From contig OY725498.1 in assembly GCA_963281255.1 (NCBI GenBank), positions 4,402,001-4,466,000 of the forward strand: a DNA stretch of 64,000 bases, read 5' to 3'. The notes under the pieces were generated by a model. It searched no databases and was not told the DNA's origin. It was given only the letters and a program-made list of their open reading frames with translations. Below, one piece after another: positions 22,729 through 31,223 of the stretch. Position 1 is the first letter of the stretch, and every line of letters begins with the position of its first letter. Source of the stretch: Aphrocallistes beatrix (Eukaryota; Porifera; Hexactinellida; Sceptrulophora; Aphrocallistidae). The position numbers and the translations under genes were made by a program.

Positions 22729-23668
22729 TCAAAGTTTAGACAATCTATTAAAGTTAATCTCTTCACTTATAGAATCGTCAGCTTCTGCCTTAATTACACT
22801 ATCGAATATAGACCGCTTAATCTCTCCCAGATTCTCTCTGTCCAACTTATTCTTCGCTAAGAGTCGTTTCGCTGCTCCCTGGGCTTTCATACACAAACCT
22901 TCAAAGCTTGAAGTCTATATAGAATGCAGTATATAATACAGGACTAGTGAGAAATAATATCTAGAACAGTGGTCTTCAAACTGTTTCCAAGCGTACCCTC
23001 TGTTTTTGAACTTTCTGTGTACCCCTAACAGTTAACTCATGCTATTATTAATAATATGTTGAGATATAACATTGATATTTCGCGGAATCAATGAGTGCCG
23101 GCATACCCCAGTTTGAATACCACTGATCTAGGAGGTTAGTTAGTACCTCTTGCACTAATCCATGTTTTAAAGCTTCCTCTGCAGTGAAAGGTAAACTCAG
23201 AATGGCGATTGACTGAGTTGAGTTAGGAATCCTACGTCTTATCAGCTCATTCAGAACTTCCAGTCCGAAATGAATGCCTAATTTTGCTTCAGGGAAACAT
23301 AAGTATCCCCTGTCCTCACGCATAATACGATAGTCATGACAAACGGCCAAAAACGCCCCTGCTCCATATGCATGCCCATTAACAGCTGCGATGGTTGGCA
23401 TTGGAAAGGTCAGAACACGGACGAAAAAGCTAAATACGTATTTCATGCTTTTCTTGACTTCAGGAATTTTCCTTAATTTTTCAAGGTCTAGACCTTGGCT
23501 GTAGTTCTTGCCATAGCCAATACTGATCATGCAAGTTACTTCAGAGTTCGCTTCTATCTCGTCTAAGCACTTGTGCATTGCCGTCACAGTTTCCACGTTA
23601 AATAGATTTTTGCCATCGTCAAGATGCCAAAAGGCAATGTTTTCGAGAAATTCAACATAGAAAGGCAT
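22729..23668 (-). CDS. Peroxisomal enoyl-CoA hydratase/delta-isomerase family protein
   Basis: Two exons joined by eye: 23668-23147 (174 codons, GAG|GTACTA) and 22914-22729 (TATAG|ACTTCA, phase 0), giving 235 aa. The crotonase fold is shown by GYGKNYSQGLDLEKL (oxyanion-hole region 1) and AAVNGHAYGAGAFLAVCHDY (region 2), then YLCFPEAKLGIHF. The closest pattern I know is the monofunctional peroxisomal delta3,delta2-enoyl-CoA isomerases that act on unsaturated fatty acids. The second exon ends in -SKL, a canonical peroxisomal targeting signal, which independently supports the splice model. Without splicing the frame runs on for 33 codons into a hAT-like MITE and loses SKL. An in-frame ORF extends 60 codons upstream into a repeat; Met at 23668 is preferred because the family homology starts there. 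Confidence 0.8.
22967..23125. mobile_element. hAT-type MITE in the isomerase intron
   Basis: A 159-bp element with 17-bp inverted ends CAGTGGTCTTCAAACTG / CAGTTTGAATACCACTG, flanked by an 8-bp target duplication (ATCTAGAA / ATCTAGGA, one mismatch). The CAGTGGT start and 8-bp duplication are hallmarks of hAT transposons. There is no coding capacity. It sits wholly within the 232-bp intron, which would be about 65 bp without it. Confidence 0.85.
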
Positions 23669-23678
23669 GCGAGCTATA

Positions 23679-24234
23679 ATCCTTACTATTAAAACTCGAT
23701 TAATGTGTATATATGTGTGTATATATATATATATAACGAATTGATTGAAGAAACTGCCGGGCGGAGAAAGCTGATTTTTGGCATGTGGGAGTTTTTTGGC
23801 GATGGCTCGAGTAAGTTCTGAGCTCAGACGAAAATGTCGACTCATCATGAAATTATGACGTCATTGTAACATTTTTAAAAGTTAAGCAACACAGTTATTC
23901 GAGCATAACTCAGCCATTATAGGAGATAGAAGGTTGAAATTTTAATAGAATCTGTATACAAGTACTAACATACCTCACATATGATGCTACTATCATCAAA
24001 AATGATGACTCATCACTTTGTTATGACGTCATCATTACTCATCAAAATTTTATAAAATTGATAAATTTGGTGATTTTTCGTTCGATATCGATTATAACAG
24101 TAGGACAGACGTATTTAGAGATGTTATCCCCCTAATAATTAACCAATGTGACCCCAGGCGACCGAAGGGAGCCTCCGGCGGACACAAAGTGTCCGCCAGC
24201 CGCGCAGCGCAAGCAAGCGAAGCGCGCTTGTATT
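23679..24234 (-). repeat. Dispersed repeat, copy 2 (longer)
   Basis: Reverse-complement relative of the 2096-2413 copy, about 556 bp. It contains an AT/GT dinucleotide run (about 23710-23737), two TGACGTCA-type motifs, and the GC-rich palindrome GGCGGACACAAAGTGTCCGCC near 24177-24197 followed by a CGCGCAGCGCAAGCAAGCG block. One edge lies only about 11 bp upstream of the isomerase start codon, so that gene's promoter or leader probably derives from the repeat. Confidence 0.7.
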
Positions 24235-24259
24235 ATTATAATCATAATAGTATTAATTA

Positions 24260-24385
24260 AGACTGCCAAAGCGTCATGATCCTTAAAAATTACCAATTTT
24301 GGACAAATTATGGCGAAATCTGAGAAAACGCTTAATTTACACATGAAATGTTGAAAATATTCGTATTAAAAATAGCCGGCAGTCT
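24260..24385. mobile_element. AGACTGCC-ended MITE, copy 1
   Basis: A 126-bp sequence with inverted ends AGACTGCC / GGCAGTCT. Its interior (GGACAAATTATGGCGAAATC, GTTGAAAATATTCGTATTAA) recurs at 25595-25722 and, reversed, at 29176-29312. Non-coding; family unknown. Confidence 0.6.
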
Positions 24386-24645
24386 ACTAAAGGCATTTTT
24401 CCCCATTTCCCGTCATGATGTTTTTCGATGGACTTATGTATACAAATCCCATCGGATATTTTTGCCTCGTTTTTAAAAAAATTCAGCCTCAATTTTGACA
24501 ATTCGGCCTCATTCAATCAGCCCGTTTTAGGAAATAATAAGAATACGTATTGGTACATAAATCGTGATTAAGTAATTGATTGGAAAATCAATAAATAATT
24601 GCACACAAAACTAATTCTAATACAACTACCAATGACCAAATAAGT

Positions 24646-25314
24646 CTAGCTTTTAACAGTCGCATACTTTGCCTTTCCAGTCTCGTTAATGACACATATA
24701 TGCGGGAGATCTCTGAAAAACTCGTTGTAGTCCAAACCATAACCAACGACAAATTTATCTGGGACTTCGAAGCCGATGAACTCTGGCATGTACTCTGTTT
24801 TCCGCGCTGGATTACGCTTGATGAGGAGAGTCGCTACTTTAACTGAGGCAGGCTCAAACTTTGCGATGTGTGATCTTAGTTTGTGTATGGTAGCACCTGT
24901 ATCAATGATATCCTCAACAATCAGGACATGTTTACCTTTCACGCGGGAGAAATCATCATTCCCAATCACCTTAACTTCACCAGAGCTCCCGTCATCAACG
25001 TAACTCTTCATGCGAATAAAATCAATATCCAATTGCAAACTTTTGTGTTTGTAAACACAGTTTAAAGATTGGATTTTCCCAAGGATGTCTGAGTAGAATT
25101 GGTAGGCACCTTTTAGCGTGCATAACGTGATCAATGGCCCTGAAAGTTGACTCAGTATTTCAAAAGCGAGTTTCTCAGCTCGATCTATGATGAGACCATG
25201 GGGAATCATGACATTGGAAAGATCTTCCGAGTAATGCGTTGGGATTAAGAAGGTTTCCAATGGATAGGATTGTGTGTCTGATATGGAAATGTAGGAACAC
25301 TTCGCTGTTGCCAT
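24646..25314 (-). CDS. HPRT1: Hypoxanthine-guanine phosphoribosyltransferase
   Basis: Intronless ORF of 222 aa (human 218). HPRT salvages hypoxanthine and guanine to IMP and GMP using PRPP in the cytosol. Visible signatures: FLIPTHYSEDLSNVMIPHGL at the N-terminus, LCTLKGAYQFYSDI (pyrophosphate loop), LDIDFIRMKSYVDD (flexible loop), the PRPP motif VLIVEDIIDTGAT, and the purine-binding KFVVGYGLDYNEFFRDLPHI. All key residues are present (acidic pair in VEDIIDTG, Lys in LLIKRNPARK). ATG at 25314 is the first. Confidence 0.95.
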   Translation of the reverse strand: MATAKCSYISISDTQSYPLETFLIPTHYSEDLSNVMIPHGLIIDRAEKLAFEILSQLSGPLITLCTLKGAYQFYSDILGKIQSLNCVYKHKSLQLDIDFIRMKSYVDDGSSGEVKVIGNDDFSRVKGKHVLIVEDIIDTGATIHKLRSHIAKFEPASVKVATLLIKRNPARKTEYMPEFIGFEVPDKFVVGYGLDYNEFFRDLPHICVINETGKAKYATVKS

Positions 25315-26400
25315 AATTAACTATTGTTTACGCTCAAAACTTAAAAGTGAATATAAATTTAATTTATAAAAAGTTCCTAGGAAAAGGAAAGGCCTCATGC
25401 GATAATAAACGGTTTCTAATACAATCGGGATCGCACTTGTATCCAAATAATGGAAGCATTAGACAACTATAAATCTACGATCAACAGTTTGGAACCAAAT
25501 ACCGATATCTCGTTTAAGAATACCGAATTACTTCACTCTGACTTAGCTAATAATAAATTCATTTTTAAGTTTATTTGATAATTAATCCCGTATAATTAAA
25601 AAAACGATCGTTAGAATCATTAGAACAATTTTCAGGACAAATCTTTGCGAAATTCTGAAGAAAAACGTTTAATTTAGCCCTCAAATATTGAAAATATTTA
25701 TCCTAAAAATATCTGACAGTCTTCGGTTAATTGATGTATTCAAATTTTAGAATTATTCAAAACGTAATTTTGAATCAGTTGCAGAAAATGATTTTCCAAT
25801 TAGTTAAGCCAGTAGAACAGTATATTGTTCACCAAACTATGCTTTTATTGAAAAATGATAGGCTACGTATCTTCATCTTGTAATTGGAAATATAAAAATG
25901 GAATTGAAGGATACATCTCTGCGACTGTAAATTTGTAAGAGAGCTACAATCGTGTATTTCCAAAAAAGATAAAGGTTACCGATTATACGACATGAAACTA
26001 ATTATTGAAACAAGATCACGCGTTTATATTTCAAACAGAGTCAGAAATACAATTCCACTGCTAAAATTAATTAAGGCTGGCACACTAATCACAAGTTGAA
26101 CGTATTCCATTATCATCTCCTGTAAGATCAAACTATAATTACTTCTTATCTGAGAATAGTACACGTGGCATATGATACAGAGCAATATCAAGTATCAACT
26201 GAGCAATCTCTACACATGGCGTCAACAACACTCGTGCAGGAATTTGAAATGTGATCAATTAAACTTTATACCTTATCATCGATCATAAATCTAAAAATAG
26301 TTTTGTATTATTAGATGGCGCCTTAGATTATGATAAATAGACCAATGTATTTCTTTGTATTTAATTATTACAACTTCCCAACTTTAAAACTCCAAACTCC
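25315..26400. other. Divergent intergenic region, HPRT / ferritin
   Basis: About 1.1 kb of AT-rich DNA containing one AGACTGCC MITE (25595-25722). Promoters of both genes are presumably here; no clear core element was identified. Confidence 0.45.
25595..25722. mobile_element. AGACTGCC-ended MITE, copy 2
   Basis: Diverged relative of 24260-24385 in the same orientation: GGACAAATCTTTGCGAAATT, ATTGAAAATATTTATCCTAA and the end GACAGTCT are shared. The left end is degraded. Confidence 0.5.
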
Positions 26401-26402
26401 TA

Positions 26403-26438
26403 GCGAATCGTGCAGTAGCAGTGCCTACTCAGATTTTA
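26403..26438 (+). promoter_or_regulatory. Iron-responsive element in ferritin 5' UTR
   Basis: Canonical IRE: hexaloop CAGTGC (26419-26424) on a perfect 5-bp upper stem AGTAG/CTACT, an unpaired bulge C at 26413, and a lower stem pairing GAATCGTG with CAGATTTT apart from one bulged G. It lies about 45-80 nt upstream of the ferritin ATG, the expected place for IRP-controlled translational repression at low iron. Confidence 0.9.
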
Positions 26439-26483
26439 AGGATATTTTTCTCAAATTTCTTAATTACTGAAACTTAAAAAAAC

Positions 26484-27002
26484 ATGTCGTCAAGCATCGT
26501 ACGTCAGAACTTCGCAGAGGAAGCTGAGGGGGGGATCAACAAACAGATCAACTTGGAACTCTATGCCTTCTACAACTACCTGTCCATGGCCTACTACTTC
26601 GATAGGCATGACGTAGCGCTGAAGGGATTCCATGATTTCTTCAAGAAGCGAGCGGATGAGGAATTGGACCATGCGAAGAAATTCATGGAATACCAAAACA
26701 AGCGTGGAGGTACAATCGTTCTGGCTCCGATCCAGAAACCGACTAAAGACAGCTGGGGCTCCAGCCTCGAAGCGATGGAAGCATCGCTTAAACTGGAGAA
26801 GACTGTCAACCAGTCCCTACTTGACCTACACACCATTGCGACTACAGCAGCCGACGCACAAATGACGGACTTTATCGAGTCCAACTACCTTGAGGAACAA
26901 GTGGAGGATATCAAGCTGTTGGGGGAACATATCACCAATCTCAAGCGTGTGGGACCCGGTCTTGGGGAGTACATGTTTGACAAGGAGACCCTCAAAGACT
27001 AG
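26484..27002 (+). CDS. Ferritin heavy chain-type subunit (cytosolic)
   Basis: Intronless ORF of 172 aa. It forms the 24-subunit iron-storage shell and oxidises Fe(II). All H-type ferroxidase ligands can be placed: Glu27 in INLELYAFYNYLSM, Glu62 and His65 in EELDHAKKF, Glu107 in KLEKTVNQSL and Gln141 in LEEQVEDIK. The Tyr34 equivalent is also present. No signal peptide, so cytosolic. A 5' UTR iron-responsive element (26403-26438) shows post-transcriptional control by iron. Codons are more G/C-ending than in neighbouring genes, fitting high expression. AATAAA at 27114-27119 is a likely polyadenylation signal. Confidence 0.97.
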   Translation: MSSSIVRQNFAEEAEGGINKQINLELYAFYNYLSMAYYFDRHDVALKGFHDFFKKRADEELDHAKKFMEYQNKRGGTIVLAPIQKPTKDSWGSSLEAMEASLKLEKTVNQSLLDLHTIATTAADAQMTDFIESNYLEEQVEDIKLLGEHITNLKRVGPGLGEYMFDKETLKD

Positions 27003-27113
27003 ACCCAACCTCAACGTTCGGTCTCAAGAAAGTCTGTGTGTTTTTAGGCTTTTAGAAACTATTAACAGGCATTAGGTCTGTTATTGTACTGTATGGTGTA
27101 CTGTGTATAATCA

Positions 27114-27119
27114 AATAAA
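27114..27119 (+). terminator. Ferritin polyadenylation signal
   Basis: AATAAA about 112 nt after the ferritin stop codon, in an otherwise AT-rich 3' flank. Confidence 0.5.
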
Positions 27120-27296
27120 CACAAGTAGAGAACTGTAAACCTTATATCTAATTCATTTCGGGGTATGATAAATTATTTTAATTTCATAGTAGCATTAAGG
27201 AATTAGAGGCATTTAGAGTTCTAAATGGAGAACGGAAATTTGTAATATTCTCCTATGCTATAACGTTAAAATTAATGCGTGTAAAAAATTAAACTA

Positions 27297-27451
27297 CAGT
27301 GGAATTCGCTTATTAGCAACTCGGATTTTGCTCACAAAATGGTTGCTAATATGCGAAGTTGCTAAAAAGGGAACATACTTAATACAGAAAAACTTTGTTG
27401 CTAATGGATCAATATTGCGATAGGGGAGTTGCTAATAAGCGAACTCCACTG
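27297..27451. mobile_element. Pogo-like MITE (CAGTGGAATTCGCTTATTAGC ends)
   Basis: A 155-bp element between TA dinucleotides, with inverted ends CAGTGGAATTCGCTTATTAG / CTAATAAGCGAACTCCACTG. The word GTTGCTAAT or its complement recurs several times inside. Between ferritin and the next gene; the rest of 27120-27607 is featureless. Confidence 0.75.
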
Positions 27452-27607
27452 TATTGCTATTATGAGAGTATCTTTGGTGAGCTGTATAACAGCTGGCTAA
27501 CACATATGAATATTCATTCTATGAAATGGATTCTTGTCCAGATGTAGGGTATATACATTGGACTGTAACAATATTAACAAGTGAAAGGGTAGCATTAAAA
27601 TGTCCTC

Positions 27608-28156
27608 CTAGCTAGAATGTACAAGTTTCAACGTTTGATCTTCCTCACACAATCTCTCTAGATTCTGCCTGATAGTCTGCAACTCAATGCTTCTCTGTTC
27701 CAACAAACTATCCGCGGATATTAATCCCTTTAGCTCAGTCATTGCCTTACTAATTTCTCTATCGAGCTCATCAATTGAATAATTTTGATCAGAATTGGGT
27801 TCATATTTCGCTTGAAAAGTTCGGTGCCCAGCATCCTCGACATTATCTAATATCCTCGGCGATTCTTCACACAACATCTCACTACAAGCCTTCACCAGGT
27901 CACTTTCAACTAATTCCGCGAAATCGTTATCTTTTAACACACGCTTCAAAACCTTGGCGATATCCTGTGATGCGTTCTCAAAGAATGAAATGTAGGTAGG
28001 GACTAGTGTGTTGTAGAAGTTTGTGAAGTCAAGGCCTAATACGAGACTGGTGCAGAGAGTTCTTGAGAACGTTTCTTCATCAGATGGTTCCTCCCCTTCA
28101 AACTTCAATTTCTTGTTTGGAGTTGATAAAGTCATTGTTTTTGCGAATTTAAACAA
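27608..28156 (-). CDS. Small coiled-coil protein, possibly kinetochore Nnf1/PMF1-like
   Basis: Intronless ORF of 182 aa, first Met at 28156, with a second at residue 8. The protein is acidic and helical. Residues about 30-105 form an amphipathic helical region (FYNTLVPTYISFFENASQDI, DFAELVESDLVKACSEML) and 125-175 a probable coiled coil ending QTIRQNLERLCEE. The size and two-part helical layout resemble the MIS12-complex subunit PMF1/Nnf1, but no diagnostic motif is seen, so that is only a suggestion. Confidence 0.5.
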   Translation of the reverse strand: MFKFAKTMTLSTPNKKLKFEGEEPSDEETFSRTLCTSLVLGLDFTNFYNTLVPTYISFFENASQDIAKVLKRVLKDNDFAELVESDLVKACSEMLCEESPRILDNVEDAGHRTFQAKYEPNSDQNYSIDELDREISKAMTELKGLISADSLLEQRSIELQTIRQNLERLCEEDQTLKLVHSS

Positions 28157-28233
28157 TTGCTAAGAATTTAAAAATTTCGCATTTAAATTATAACTTAGTT
28201 TTTCCATTAATAAGGCAAGTCAAAATTCACTTA

Positions 28234-28403
28234 CATCCAGGGTCGCTTATTATGAACATTCGTTTATTATGAACTAACTTCCTGGTCCCAATTTCATTTT
28301 TTAGATAGGATTCGTATTGAATCAAGTGAGCTTAATATGAAGTATCTCTATTATAAACAGATTTTTTGGTCCCCTGGTGGTTCATAATAAGCGACCCTGA
28401 CTG
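28234..28403. mobile_element. Pogo-like MITE (CAGTCAGGGTCGC ends)
   Basis: A 170-bp element with a 20-bp near-perfect inverted repeat CAGGGTCGCTTATTATGAAC (28238-28257 and 28380-28399). The right end adds ACTG then TA; the left end has a slightly damaged CATC after TA. Further TATTATGAAC/TTCATAATA words lie inside. It is in the spacer between the coiled-coil gene and aspartate aminotransferase. Confidence 0.7.
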
Positions 28404-28640
28404 TATTTTTAAACCATTCATAAAATCGGAAAAATATAAGAGAATTTCGAATGTTCAGATATAATCGGTGTGATCGGTTATTTTCATTCAGATTTGCACG
28501 ACTATAACACTGATAGCACATTTCAATATCACAATATACAGTATACCATTCAGTTCAATTTAGTGATATTTTCTATAACAAAATAAATATACGCTATAAC
28601 ACACATACACATTAGCTATCCTAAAATTCGTACTTACTTA

Positions 28641-30392
28641 TCAACCTTCATTTACTACTTTAGCGATACAACTCACGACGTAATCGATATTGTTATTAGA
28701 GAGAGATACCATCGAAATGCGACCGTCTTTAGTCATGAAAATCGCGTGTTCCTCCTTCAATCGCTCTACCTGATTAGTTTCGAGGCCGGAATAGCAGAAC
28801 ATACCGATTTGTTGGGTAACATGTGTCCATTTCTTTGTAGTATTTGACTCGAGACCTTTTCTAAGCGCTGCACGCATGTCCTGTATTCGACCTGACATGA
28901 TCTTCAACTCTCCAAGCCATTCCTGGTACAGATCCTTGTTACGCCACACCTCTACAGCCAGCCTCGCACCATGGATGGGAGGGTTGGAGTAGGTCGGGCG
29001 GATTAAAATCTTGAGTTGTGACAGTACGCGCTCCTTTTCTTCCTATAGAATACATGCATAAATAAACCTACAAAAAGTGATTAATTTCTGTCACCTTTCA
29101 GAATAACTGTTTATAGCAATTATGGGCTCTTTCCATTTATCAATTAATTCAGATAATTAGATTAATTAAAAACGAAGATGCCAGTTATTTTCGAGACGAA
29201 TATTTTAAACATTTTAAGATTTACGATGTAAATTAAGCTTATTTTCTCATAATTTCGCCATAATTAGTCCTAAAAAAGTAGTCAATGGTAATTAGCAACG
29301 ATCGTTACGTCTCAGTATCCATTAAAATTCTGCCTCTATCCCTGATAACACATCTTCAGAGGTAGACACACACCGTTGAAGCAGTGACAATGTGCAGTGC
29401 TCCAGTCCTCTCTCCATACAAGCCCAAGTTCTTGGCGCAGGACTGAGTTACGATTGGCTGCAGTCCTTCCTCCACGAAGTGCCGGACAGAGAATGCGTCT
29501 TTGTCCAGGTCCCCTGTGGCGAATCCTTGGTACGCCATGTCGATAAACGGAAGATGAGCTTTCTCTTTCAACACCTTTTATACAGATAAAATAAAAATAA
29601 AAATAAAATAAAATAAAAAAGACTTTCAGAAACCTAGAAATTTCAAACTCTCACTTTAGCTATTTCCTTCCACTGCTGCTCATCCGGGTCTACCCCAGTA
29701 GGATTGTGAGCCGAGGCGTGTAAGAGGACGGTGGAACCAGAAGGTAGTGATTTCAGGTCTGATAGCATCCCCTCCAGATTGAGTCCGCATGTCTGCTTGT
29801 CGTAGTAAGTGTACGGTTTAGACTCAAGCCTCGCGGCTTTGAACACCTGAGCATGGTTACCCCAGGTCTGATTGGAATGATAGACGGTCTAATGTTGAGA
29901 ATAAAAATAATTAAAGAACCTAAACAGCTGGCGTATAGTTACAGTTACCTTATGAGGATAGAACTTGGCAATAAACGCAGCACTCAAACTCAGCGATCCT
30001 GTCCCAGACAGAGATTGTGTGGTAGCTACTCTCTCATCTCTCAGAGCTTTAGAATTCGGTCCAAAAGTGAGTTTAGCTGCTTCAGCACAGAAATCAGCAA
30101 ACCCCGTAATGCCCGCATACTCCTTATCCAAATCTCGTTCCAATATGATCCTCTCTGCTTTCTTAATACAATTCAGTACATATGGCTTTCCGTGTTCATC
30201 CCTATACGCCCCCATGGCTAGATTGACCTTATTTGGATGTGTGGAACGTTTGAATGCTTCTACCAGGCCGAAGATATTGTCAGGTGGTCCCATCTCTACA
30301 TTCTCCCAAAAGTGGCATTGTCCTGCGACGTTATGGTGCAGGAGGGTTTGAATGGGACGATATAATGGTAGGCGTAAGATGGTGGTGAGCAT
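28641..30392 (-). CDS. GOT2: Aspartate aminotransferase, mitochondrial
   Basis: Four exons joined by eye, all phase 0: 30392-29949, 29888-29655, 29574-29374, 29042-28641; 426 aa (human 430). PLP enzyme interconverting aspartate/2-oxoglutarate and oxaloacetate/glutamate, part of the malate-aspartate shuttle. The N-terminus (MLTTILRLPLYRPIQTLLHH) is a matrix presequence. Landmarks: VNLAMGAYRDEHGKPYVL, SLSGTGSL, HASAHNPTGVDPDEQQW, IDMAYQGFATGDLDKDA, the PLP-binding Lys in QSCAKNLGLYGER, and KILIRPTYSNPP. The matrix isozyme is favoured over the cytosolic one because of the presequence and the WENVEMGPPD start. A GTAAGT donor on the minus strand near 30480 and TATTAG just before the ATG suggest a short 5' UTR intron. 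Confidence 0.93.
29176..29312. mobile_element. AGACTGCC-family MITE, copy 3 (inverted)
   Basis: Reverse-oriented relative of 24260-24385 inside the third GOT2 intron: CGAATATTTTAAACATTTT, TGTAAATTAAGCTTATTTTC and ATTTCGCCATAATTAGTCC match the complement of copy 1. Ends are degraded. Confidence 0.5.
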
Positions 30393-31223
30393 GATGTGCT
30401 AATATTATAAGTGACAATGTGTAAAAGGACTATACCAAATCTTCATGGGGGGTGTGATTGAGGAATAATCGGAACTTACCGACCCATGCCCGCCAATAAT
30501 CGCGAAATCTCACATTTAAAGAAAGGTTATTATGATAATAGATGCGCTACTAGCCGCGTGTGATGATGAAAAACTGCGTTTAAAAAATACAGTCGAAATC
30601 GTTTCCCGATTTCGATTCCGACTGTATAGTACTCAAGGTTTTGAATCTTACTCTCAAAGCGTTCGTGATCAAGTGCGAAGAATGATAAACTCTACTCTGA
30701 CACCATGGATAAGTCAACCAAGTTAGCTTTAATAATCAATACTACTACACACTTCGTTTTGACATCATCATTCATTCATAACGATGTTTCATTTAACTTA
30801 GGATGCCTGGGGATGTCTATCTATCATACATACCAACTTGAGCCATGATAAAAGCGGGACGCAGCGTTGAATTTCGCGGGACATGGCGGGACGCAATAGA
30901 AAAGTATTATACATAGTATCAAAAAAAGCGGGACATAATGGGGAAATTTCAAGTAAAAACGGGACACTCATGAAATTAGCTCATTAGAAGAGTGAAAAAA
31001 GCGGGACGTCCCGCCAAAAACGGGACAGTTGGCATGTATGATCTATGTATACTTAAATAGTAAAAACCCTAAGTTAATTTCTGGTTTAATGTAATGGCGT
31101 TTTGAACAAGAATTCGCAGCATTTAAAAAGTGGAAATTTTAAGCCAAGTTAGCTACTCTACAAATTACAGATTCGAATGATTTTAATGAAATTTTAAAGA
31201 ATAAGACAAGTGAAATTAAACTA
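30393..31223. other. Intergenic region upstream of GOT2
   Basis: Contains the presumed GOT2 promoter, a 64-codon ORF at 30532-30726 that I do not recognise, and the CGGGAC-rich MITE (30825-31040). Confidence 0.45.
30825..31040. mobile_element. CGGGAC-rich MITE with 6-bp target duplication
   Basis: A 216-bp element with inverted ends CATACATACCAACT / AGTTGGCATGTATG, flanked by identical ATCTAT hexamers. CGGGAC or GCGGGAC occurs seven times in direct orientation, plus one inverted GTCCCGCC. Non-coding. Superfamily not assigned. Confidence 0.7.

Noticed and set aside
23669-23848. N-terminal extension of the isomerase-like gene (60 codons upstream of Met at 23668)
   Set aside because: The extension is repeat-derived, includes an AT-dinucleotide run, and family similarity begins at the internal Met. 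It could still be transcribed as leader.
30532-30726. 64-codon plus-strand ORF upstream of GOT2
   Set aside because: No recognisable motif, antisense to the probable GOT2 start region and not much longer than chance; kept only as a note.
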